15,000 nucleotides of DNA from CAZDOD01 sp964506935 (lineage in GTDB: Bacteria; Desulfobacterota; Zymogenia; Zymogenales; Zymogenaceae), in contig CAZDOD010000058.1 of the NCBI GenBank assembly GCA_964506935.1, forward strand, positions 1-15,000, in the 5' to 3' direction. Shown here piece after piece: positions 6,679 to 12,886 of the stretch (positions are counted from its first letter, which is position 1; each line of letters begins with the position of its first letter). The notes beneath the pieces are model-generated. The model was not told the origin of the DNA. It saw only the letters and a list, made by a program, of their open reading frames with translations, and did not search any database. Made by a program: the position numbers and the translations under genes.

Positions 6679-9336
6679 CTATTTTTTCAGATACCGCTTT
6701 ACGATTTCTATCCTGTTTTCGAGCTCAGCCTTTTTGAAGACGAGCTTCTCCTTTTTATTTCTTTCCTTCTCTATCACGTCTTCGGGCGCCTTTTGAATAA
6801 ACTTCTTATTCGAGAGCTTGCCTTCGACGGAAGAGAGCTCCTTTATCACCTTCTCAACCTCGGCATCCAACCTCCCCTTTTCCAAAACCGGATCAACGAC
6901 ACCCTCAAGGGGGACATCGATGACATAATTTCCACTCACAACAGTAGAGGCGAAGGTCGGCCTCTCAATATCCACACCGATATCTATTTTGCCTGTGCCC
7001 GAAAGCGTCTGGATGTAGGTGATATTCTCCTCGATGGATTTCAGGCGCGAATCTGAATCGGAGGTAATTACGACAGAAAGCTTCTCCTTGGGGTGTATCT
7101 CCCATTCGCTTCTGACATTCCTGATCCCAGTAATTATCTCCTTGATCTCACCGAAAGAGACCTCATCCTCATCAAAGAAGAGCGAATCATCTTTTACGGG
7201 AAAGGGCCCCCTCACTATGCTCCCATTGCGCGACGGAAGCTTTGAATATATCTCTTCGGTCACAAAGGGCGTAATGGGATGAAGGAGCTTGAGTATCGTG
7301 TCGAGGCTGTAGACGAGGATATCCCTCACCCGCTTTTTCGCCGCATCTTCCTCGGAGTATAGATATATCTTGCTCAATTCGAGATACCAGTCGCAGAACT
7401 CGTGCCAGATAAATTGATACAGCGATGAGGCGGCGTTATTAAACTCGTAATTGTCGAACGCGGAGGTAACCTCGGAGACGACCTTCTGCAGGCGGCTCAG
7501 AATCCACCTGTCGGCGAGTGTCAAATCCCTACCCTTAAAATTGAAATCGGGGACATATTCGTCGTCGAGGTTCATCAGGACGAAGCGGGCGGCGTTCCAG
7601 AGCTTGTTTATGAAAAACCTGTATCCCTCTATACGGCTCTCCGACAGTTTGATGTCGCGTCCCTGTGCGGCGAATGCTGAGAGCGTGAAGCGAAAGGCGT
7701 CCGCCCCGTACTGCTCTATTACGACCAGCGGATCTATGATGTTTCCGAGGGATTTACTCATCTTTCGCCCTTCGGGATCGCGGACGAGGGCGTGGATGTA
7801 TACGTCTCTGAACGGGACATCGCCCATGAAGTATAGCCCCATCATCATCATCCTCGCCACCCAGAAAAATAGGATGTCAAAACCGGTGACAAGGCAAGAC
7901 GTCGGGTAGTAGACCTCGAGGTCTTTGGTCTTATCGGGCCAACCGAGCGTCGAAAACGGCCACAGGGCCGAGCTGAACCACGTGTCGAGGACGTCGGTCT
8001 CCCGCCTGAGGTTCAATCCCTTACATTTGGTGCATTCTTTTAAATCATCCATCGAGACAAGGACCTCACCACAGTCGTCACAGTACCATGCGGGTATCCT
8101 GTGCCCCCACCATATCTGACGGGAGACGCACCACGGTTTGATGTTTCTCATCCACTCAAAGTATGTCTTCTCCCACTGCTGGGGGACTATCCTCGTCCTT
8201 TTGTCCTCGACGGCACTGATTGCCTCTTTCGCCAGGACTTCGGCCCTCACGAACCACTGCTTCGAAAGCAGCGGCTCGATATCTGTACGGCATCGGTAGC
8301 AGAGCCCCACCGGGACGTCGTAGTCTTCGACCCTCTCCAATAGATTCTGTTCCTTGAGGTCGGAAACAACCGCGTCCCTCGCCTCGTAGCGGTCCATCCC
8401 GACATAGGGGCCCGCCCCCTCATTCATCGTCCCGTCCTGATTGATCACGACGATCCGCTCTAATTCGTGGTCGTTTCCTATCTCAAAGTCGTTAAGGTCG
8501 TGGGCGGGGGTGATCTTAAGCGCCCCGGTTCCAAACTCCATATCGACGTATGGGTCGAAGATGAGCGGGAGCTCCCTCCCTATGACCGGGAGGATTACCT
8601 TTTTACCTTTAAAAACACTGTACCTTTTATCTTCGGGATTTACCGCAACGGCTGTATCCCCGAACATCGTCTCGGGCCTCGTCGTAGCGACGACGACATA
8701 TTTCCCATCCTCACCCAAAACCGGATATCTGATGTAATACAGGCTGCCCTTGCGATTTTCGTGCTCGACCTCGAGATCGGCAAGCGCCGTACGGCACCTC
8801 GGGCACCAGTTTGTAATATAGTCGTCCCTGTATATGAGCCCGTCGTTAAAGAGCGTCACGAAGACGTATCTCACGGCACGTGACAATCCCTCGTCCATTG
8901 TGAAGCGCTCTCGGCTCCAGTCGCACGACGCCCCGAGTTTCTTTAATTGATTTATTATGACTCCGCCATATTTTTTACGCCACTCCCAGACCCTTTCGAC
9001 GAACTTCTCCCGGCCGAGGTCGTGGCGGGTCTTTCCCTCTTCGGCGAGTCCCTTCTCTACCACATTCTGTGTGGCTATTCCAGCATGGTCGGTACCGGGC
9101 ATCCAGAGCGTGTTTCGGCCCTGCATCCTCCTAGTCCTTATAAGGATATCCTGAAGCGTGTTGTTCAGGGCGTGGCCCATATGGAGTGATCCAGTGACGT
9201 TGGGGGGGGGAATTACGATGGAATAATGCTCGGAATTCGATTCGTTGTCGGCCCAAAAAAGATTTTGTGTCTCCCAGAATTTATACCACTTCTCCTCGAT
9301 ATCGGAAGGATCGTATCCCGTGTCAATTCGTTGCAC
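6679..9336 (-). CDS. valS: Valyl-tRNA synthetase
   Basis: This class I aminoacyl-tRNA synthetase charges tRNA-Val. The 885-residue protein has the HIGH motif as HMGH (52-55, within PPPNVTGSLHMGH), the CP1 editing domain (about 200-345, with TTRPETMFGDTAV at 218-230 and TPAHDLND at 276-283) and KMSKS (525-529). Cysteine pairs at 178/181, 346/349, 419/422 and 435/438 suggest bound zinc. After the anticodon-binding domain (about 605-760) there is a charged helical C-terminal arm (about 820-885), the coiled coil typical of ValRS and absent from IleRS. The start is GTG, with GGGGA about 9 bases upstream. It heads a tight run with nadC, birA and coaX. An intrinsic terminator sits only 29 bp before the start codon, so its promoter position is unclear. 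Confidence 0.97.
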   Translation of the reverse strand: MQRIDTGYDPSDIEEKWYKFWETQNLFWADNESNSEHYSIVIPPPNVTGSLHMGHALNNTLQDILIRTRRMQGRNTLWMPGTDHAGIATQNVVEKGLAEEGKTRHDLGREKFVERVWEWRKKYGGVIINQLKKLGASCDWSRERFTMDEGLSRAVRYVFVTLFNDGLIYRDDYITNWCPRCRTALADLEVEHENRKGSLYYIRYPVLGEDGKYVVVATTRPETMFGDTAVAVNPEDKRYSVFKGKKVILPVIGRELPLIFDPYVDMEFGTGALKITPAHDLNDFEIGNDHELERIVVINQDGTMNEGAGPYVGMDRYEARDAVVSDLKEQNLLERVEDYDVPVGLCYRCRTDIEPLLSKQWFVRAEVLAKEAISAVEDKRTRIVPQQWEKTYFEWMRNIKPWCVSRQIWWGHRIPAWYCDDCGEVLVSMDDLKECTKCKGLNLRRETDVLDTWFSSALWPFSTLGWPDKTKDLEVYYPTSCLVTGFDILFFWVARMMMMGLYFMGDVPFRDVYIHALVRDPEGRKMSKSLGNIIDPLVVIEQYGADAFRFTLSAFAAQGRDIKLSESRIEGYRFFINKLWNAARFVLMNLDDEYVPDFNFKGRDLTLADRWILSRLQKVVSEVTSAFDNYEFNNAASSLYQFIWHEFCDWYLELSKIYLYSEEDAAKKRVRDILVYSLDTILKLLHPITPFVTEEIYSKLPSRNGSIVRGPFPVKDDSLFFDEDEVSFGEIKEIITGIRNVRSEWEIHPKEKLSVVITSDSDSRLKSIEENITYIQTLSGTGKIDIGVDIERPTFASTVVSGNYVIDVPLEGVVDPVLEKGRLDAEVEKVIKELSSVEGKLSNKKFIQKAPEDVIEKERNKKEKLVFKKAELENRIEIVKRYLKK

Positions 9337-9365
9337 CCTGCTTTTTCCCCTTTCATCTTTGATAT

Positions 9366-9394
9366 AAAAAATCAGGGGATTTCTAGATCCCCTG
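9366..9394 (-). terminator. Intrinsic terminator between the receiver-protein gene and valS
   Basis: On the minus strand CAGGGGAT (9394-9387) pairs perfectly with ATCCCCTG (9380-9373) across a 6-base loop, and the stem is followed by a run of six T (9371-9366). It lies 25 bp past the stop of the receiver-domain gene and 29 bp before the valS GTG. It most simply ends the cheW-cheW-receiver operon. A leader-attenuator role for valS is an alternative. Confidence 0.8.
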
Positions 9395-9419
9395 TGTCTT
9401 CACCACATTATATATCTTT

Positions 9420-10892
9420 TTATGCAAGCTCTCCTTTGAGCCTTCTTATCTCCTCTTTTATGAGCTCTTCGGCAAGCTCAGGCACAACCTCCCACGCTAC
9501 CTTCTCTATGACCTCACGCGCTATCTTATTGACCACCTTGGAGAGTTCCTTCTCGCTCATCTTGGACGCATCCCTATCCGATACCAAACCCGCCTCGTGG
9601 ACCTTCTCGGCCACCATCTCGGTAATGCGTTTTTTATTATCGGTCACGACATCATCAACCAATCCCGCCATCCCTCTTTTATCGACGGAAGGCCCCTCAA
9701 AGGTATCCCGATCCGCTGTATACTCTTCAAAATCGGTGACCTCGCCAAAGTCGACGTCGGTCCCTTTAGATACAAATTCAGTATCAACATCGGGGGCCTC
9801 GCCGAATTCATCGGAGACCTCGAAATCAGAATCGGCCTCCTCCTCCCATTCGATACCATTTGACTCCTTGGAGGCCTCGGGAGTATAAAACTCTCCCTCT
9901 TCGCCCGACGTATCCGATGACAGATCCCCTCCATCCTCTAAAGGAACTTTATAATCATCTACGAAAAATTCCCCTTTATCCCCTTCCGTTTCATCGAAAT
10001 CATCCAATTCGACCTCATGAAAACCTCTCAGGTCGGAATCCTGTCCTATCATCTCGTCCTGGGCTGATCCTTCATGTTCATCTAATCCCTCTTCCTCGAG
10101 GAATTTCTTCAATTCATCTTCACTGATCTCCTTGCCCAGTTCAAATCCATCGGCATCCATGCCCTCACTGTCGCCCAAGAGAACCTCCTCTTCGGCTTCC
10201 CCTAAAGACGGCCCCCCCTTATCAATTTCACCCTCTGAGGAGGTATCTGCATCGTCCCAGAGGTCGCTCTCCATATCTGCCTCGCCTCCCGCTGGGGTTT
10301 TCTCATGGCCCGCTATATCCTCGAACTCCTCGACCGACCAGATATCATCCGCTCCCCTTCCGCGGGAAGATTTGGTCTCTGTGGGGGTCTCCATATCGAT
10401 ATCGGAAAATGCCGTGTCGGCCTTCATCGATACGGTTTCCTCCATTACCGAAGTTATCTCCAGGGGCGTCTCGAAACCGAGCTCGTCGCCCCTCATCCCC
10501 GAAGACACGGTCTTGTCCACACCGCCCAGAAATACCATCTCCTTTACCTTGTTTATCAAGGTATGGGACTCGAAGGGTTTCTTGATGAAATCGTTGGCCC
10601 CGACTTCCTTCGCCCGTTCCTCATCGAAGGGCTCAAAGGTACCGGTCAATAGGACTATCGGTATGTTCTTTGTCTCGCTTTGTTTCCTGATCTCCTCACA
10701 TACCTGATAACCGTCCTTGTCAGGCATGACAACATCCAAAAGGATAAGATCGGGCCTTGTCTCCCTTGACTTCGATATCGCTTCGGTCCCGTTATCAACA
10801 ATGGTCAAGTCGAAATCCTCATGGGCGAGGGTTATGCTGATTACCTTCTGAATCGTTACACTGTCATCAGCCAAAAGGATTTTTTTAGACAT
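9420..10892 (-). CDS. Receiver-domain response regulator with long acidic linker and conserved C-terminal helical domain
   Basis: Residues 1-120 form a CheY-like receiver: acidic pair Asp9/Asp10, phosphoacceptor Asp53 (LLDVVMP), Thr83 and Lys105 followed by Pro106. All key phosphorylation residues are present. Residues about 125-405 are a low-complexity linker very rich in Asp, Glu, Ser and Gly with no recognisable domain. Residues 406-490 are a helical domain ending in WEVVPELAEELIKEEI (467-482), a motif I associate with deltaproteobacterial response regulators. There is no DNA-binding or enzymatic output domain, so it probably signals by protein contacts. The layout of receiver, disordered linker and small conserved C-terminus recalls RomR, a polarity protein that works with MglA in Myxococcus, but homology is not established. 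The ATG follows the CheW gene by 24 bp with an AAGG ribosome site. It is the last gene before the terminator at 9366-9394. Confidence 0.85.
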   Translation of the reverse strand: MSKKILLADDSVTIQKVISITLAHEDFDLTIVDNGTEAISKSRETRPDLILLDVVMPDKDGYQVCEEIRKQSETKNIPIVLLTGTFEPFDEERAKEVGANDFIKKPFESHTLINKVKEMVFLGGVDKTVSSGMRGDELGFETPLEITSVMEETVSMKADTAFSDIDMETPTETKSSRGRGADDIWSVEEFEDIAGHEKTPAGGEADMESDLWDDADTSSEGEIDKGGPSLGEAEEEVLLGDSEGMDADGFELGKEISEDELKKFLEEEGLDEHEGSAQDEMIGQDSDLRGFHEVELDDFDETEGDKGEFFVDDYKVPLEDGGDLSSDTSGEEGEFYTPEASKESNGIEWEEEADSDFEVSDEFGEAPDVDTEFVSKGTDVDFGEVTDFEEYTADRDTFEGPSVDKRGMAGLVDDVVTDNKKRITEMVAEKVHEAGLVSDRDASKMSEKELSKVVNKIAREVIEKVAWEVVPELAEELIKEEIRRLKGELA

Positions 10893-10916
10893 TTGCCTTC
10901 ACCGTTTCTCAAATAG

Positions 10917-11351
10917 TTAATCTGATTCCGCCAGGGCGCCAACGTTGAGTATGATGAAATTCTTATCGTTTAATACGCCCCTGGCCTTAAAAAACCTCTT
11001 CACAACCCCTTTAAAATCTGAAGGGATTGGGGAAGGTTCCTGTTCTATCTGAACCACCTGGTATTCCCCATCTATAGAGAAACTAAAGTTGTCTCCCTCG
11101 TGCCCGACAATAAGCGCCATTTCGCCACTGTCATCACCCGCGAGGCCTATCCGCCTCTTAAGGCTCATCAGGGGGATGGGCTTTCTTTCATGGAGGATAA
11201 ATCCCATAAAATATTCAGATAAAAGGGGTGCCGAATAAACTTTATTTATCGATATGACCTTAACAACCTCCCCGATTGATACCCCGAAGTACCTCTTTCC
11301 AAGTGTAAATAGAAAATATTGCTTTTCAGTATCTCCGTCAAAAAGTCTCAT
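10917..11351 (-). CDS. CheW-like adaptor protein (first of the pair beside the receiver gene)
   Basis: This 144-residue protein is essentially one CheW domain. An N-terminal strand (QYFLFTLGKRYFGVSIGEV, 11-29) is followed by the conserved turn GFILHERKPIPLMSLKRRIG (50-69), equivalent to the CheW 'G-x-x-x-x-RG-x-x-x-P-x-x-D/S-L' element. CheW proteins couple chemoreceptors to the histidine kinase CheA; stand-alone variants can act as adaptors in other signalling arrays. It has an ATG start 19 bp after the preceding CheW-like gene but no clear Shine-Dalgarno, so translation probably depends on coupling. It is followed 24 bp later by the receiver-domain gene. No CheA or receptor gene is in the window, so its partners are unknown. 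Confidence 0.85.
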   Translation of the reverse strand: MRLFDGDTEKQYFLFTLGKRYFGVSIGEVVKVISINKVYSAPLLSEYFMGFILHERKPIPLMSLKRRIGLAGDDSGEMALIVGHEGDNFSFSIDGEYQVVQIEQEPSPIPSDFKGVVKRFFKARGVLNDKNFIILNVGALAESD

Positions 11352-11370
11352 CTTTGTATTATGAAAAAAC

Positions 11371-11865
11371 TCAATGAGAAGGCGAAAACTTGTCTATAAA
11401 ACACGAGACATCCAGAAGAATGATCATATCCTCCATCTTCATAAGGAGCGCCTGATAGACATCGGTGGCCTTGTTACTTGCGATTTCTGGAAAGGGAAAT
11501 CTATTAAAATTCTCTTCTTCCTCGACACCATCTATACGATCTGCTATGATACCCATCTTCGGATTTTCTTTTGACTCCTCCAGATCACGCTTGAGCACTA
11601 GAAGGCTCTTTATCCCCAGTTTGTCGCCCAAGGTATCCTTATTTTGACCGAGCTCGAAATATTTCCTGAAATCGAGTATCGGTATCTTACCTCCCCTCAA
11701 ACTCACAAAACCCAAAAAATCCTCCCCTTCGTCACCCCGTATAATATCACCCACCTGTAGGATCTCGGAGATATGATCAACTTTGAGCCCGAAATATATC
11801 CCCGCCACAGAGAATATAACTATGAGTTTCCTTCCCTTGACAGGGGGATATTTGTGACCGAGCAA
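11371..11865 (-). CDS. CheW-like adaptor protein (first gene of the operon; start revised to TTG at 11865)
   Basis: The frame is open from 11973, but I prefer a TTG at 11863-11865, preceded by GGGAGG with 4 bases between. That gives 164 residues, the usual CheW size. The longer version would start on a TTG that is part of a TTGACA promoter box, and its extra 36 residues (about 1-36) show no CheW similarity. Numbered from the revised start, the CheW domain begins near residue 11 (RKLIVIFSVAGIYFGLKVD) and contains GFVSLRGGKIPILDFRKYF (about 75-93), the conserved CheW turn with its RG pair. The C-terminal part (MGIIADRIDGVEE and later) matches the family's second subdomain. It begins a three-gene operon with a second CheW-like gene and the receiver gene. 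The start choice is less certain than the family. Confidence 0.84.
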   Translation of the reverse strand: MLGHKYPPVKGRKLIVIFSVAGIYFGLKVDHISEILQVGDIIRGDEGEDFLGFVSLRGGKIPILDFRKYFELGQNKDTLGDKLGIKSLLVLKRDLEESKENPKMGIIADRIDGVEEEENFNRFPFPEIASNKATDVYQALLMKMEDMIILLDVSCFIDKFSPSH

Positions 11866-11944
11866 CTCGCCTCCCAAAAAATCAGGTCCATTTCTAATAA
11901 ATGGCCTAAAAACCTTCCCGAATTTTAATAACTTTATATTACAG

Positions 11945-11973
11945 AAAATATCACAATTGCCGATTTGTGTCAA
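11945..11973 (-). promoter_or_regulatory. Sigma-70-type promoter for the cheW-cheW-receiver operon
   Basis: On the minus strand TTGACA (11973-11968, a perfect -35) is followed after 17 bases by TATTTT (11950-11945, 4/6 to the -10 consensus). Transcription would begin near 11938, leaving a leader of about 72 nucleotides before the TTG start at 11865. The -35 directly abuts one arm of the inverted repeat described separately. It faces away from the plus-strand promoter at 12023-12051. Confidence 0.6.
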
Positions 11974-12057
11974 GCCCTAAATACCTCGGCCGTATGTCGC
12001 ATCCCCCAAGGATCATTCCGCCTTGACAGACGCATCAATTACGAGTATATTTAGGGC
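11974..12057. repeat. Perfect 10-bp inverted repeat spanning the divergent promoter region
   Basis: GCCCTAAATA at 11974-11983 and its exact reverse complement TATTTAGGGC at 12048-12057 are 64 bp apart. One arm touches the -35 box of the minus-strand promoter; the other overlaps the -10 box and probable start site of the plus-strand promoter. This placement suits an operator pair for one regulator, possibly acting by looping. The repeat is seen directly; the regulatory role is inference. Confidence 0.55.
12023..12051 (+). promoter_or_regulatory. Sigma-70-type promoter for the metallo-hydrolase gene
   Basis: TTGACA (12023-12028, perfect -35) and TATATT (12046-12051, 5/6 to the -10 consensus) are separated by 17 bases. 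Transcription would begin near 12058, so the leader of about 77 nucleotides consists almost entirely of the tandem Shine-Dalgarno-like repeats before the ATG at 12135. Confidence 0.72.
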
Positions 12058-12067
12058 GTTTAAAAAA

Positions 12068-12143
12068 GAGGAGGCCAAAAAATAGGAGCCCAAATATAGG
12101 AGATAAATATTGGAGGCAACTATAGGAGGCATACATGGGAGGG
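12068..12143 (+). repeat. Tandem 13-15 bp degenerate repeat containing Shine-Dalgarno cores
   Basis: Six GGAG cores occur at 12070, 12085, 12099, 12112, 12125 and 12138, spaced 15, 14, 13, 13 and 13 bases apart. The units fit a TAGGAGGCAAATA consensus, for example TAGGAGATAAATA (12097-12109) and TTGGAGGCAACTA (12110-12122). The fifth core is the real ribosome site (AGGAGG, 5 bases before the ATG). The sixth, more degenerate copy covers the start codon and first codons. The array looks like a short tandem-duplication product in the leader of the metallo-hydrolase gene. Confidence 0.75.
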
Positions 12144-12767
12144 AATGGAAATATCCTGGATAAGATAAAATGGCTCGGCCATGCGGGTTTCAGGATCGAG
12201 GGGTCGAAGGTGGTATATATCGACCCGTTTAGCATCAAGGGCGGAGCAAAAGCCGACCTCATCCTCGCGACCCACACACACTACGACCACCTTTCCCCCG
12301 ACGATATCAAGAGGGTCTCGGGAGAAGACACGACGTTGATTACCTCTTCAGACGCCAAAATAGATTTTATAAAAGACATCATAAAGATGAAGCCGAAAGA
12401 TAAGGTTGAAATCAAGGGTATTGTCATCGAGGCCGTCCCGTCCTACAACAGAGATAAGCCCTTCCACCCCAGGGCCAACAACTGGCTGGGCTATATAATT
12501 ACGATTGACGGATCGAGGATCTACCACACCGGAGATTCGGACTTCATCCCCGAAATGGAGGGGATCACCTCCGACGTCGTCCTCATCCCGGTCGGTGGAA
12601 CATACACCATGGATGCAGAAGCGGCGGCGAAGGCCGTCCTCTCCATGAACGTTAAATATGCGGTCCCGATGCACTGGGGGGAGATCGTGGGCGATATCGG
12701 TGACGCCGAAAGATTCAAAGAACTCGTCGGGGACAGGGCAAAGGTCGCCATACTCAAGAAGGAATAA
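12135..12767 (+). CDS. Metallo-beta-lactamase-fold hydrolase, UlaG-like / UPF0173 type
   Basis: This 210-residue cytoplasmic protein has the compact metallo-beta-lactamase fold. The zinc motif is HTHYDH (47-52), with further likely metal ligands His111 or His131 and Asp134 (YHTGDSD, 130-136) and His180 (AVPMHWG, 176-182). The N-terminal strand IKWLGHAGFRI (11-21) and the GGTYTMD segment (154-160) place it with the UlaG-like (L-ascorbate-6-phosphate lactonase-related) and UPF0173 hydrolases. The substrate cannot be read from the sequence; the ula sugar-uptake genes are not nearby. The ATG has a strong AGGAGG 5 bases upstream, the last full unit of a tandem repeat array. It is the first plus-strand gene, transcribed divergently from the CheW operon. 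The 119-bp gap after it holds no clear terminator. Confidence 0.9.
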   Translation: MGGNGNILDKIKWLGHAGFRIEGSKVVYIDPFSIKGGAKADLILATHTHYDHLSPDDIKRVSGEDTTLITSSDAKIDFIKDIIKMKPKDKVEIKGIVIEAVPSYNRDKPFHPRANNWLGYIITIDGSRIYHTGDSDFIPEMEGITSDVVLIPVGGTYTMDAEAAAKAVLSMNVKYAVPMHWGEIVGDIGDAERFKELVGDRAKVAILKKE

Positions 12768-12886
12768 CGGTCAAAAAAAACAGAAAGACACACCGATTTG
12801 GCGAAAAGAAATCCTTGCCCTAATTTCAGCAAAATGATAAAGAGAGACTTTAGTTTTTTCATAAAAACCACTTTACGGAGCAAAAA

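Noticed and set aside
9226..9888. Plus-strand open frame spanning the valS start and the 3' end of the receiver gene
   Set aside because: It crosses the intrinsic terminator and two real gene ends on the other strand and is a Ser-rich mirror of the acidic receiver protein.
10132..10707. Plus-strand Ser/Pro-rich open frame (191 codons)
   Set aside because: It is the complement of the Asp/Glu-rich linker, whose codons give long stop-free antisense frames; there is no start signal or domain.
12035..12277. Minus-strand open frame across the repeat array and start of the metallo-hydrolase gene
   Set aside because: It overlaps the promoter, repeats and N-terminus of a well-supported gene; its apparent repeats are the complement of the GGAG units.
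12815..12843. Possible promoter TTGCCC - 17 bp - TAAAGA before the 5'-nucleotidase gene
   Set aside because: The spacing is right but both boxes match poorly; co-transcription from 12023-12051 explains the layout equally well.
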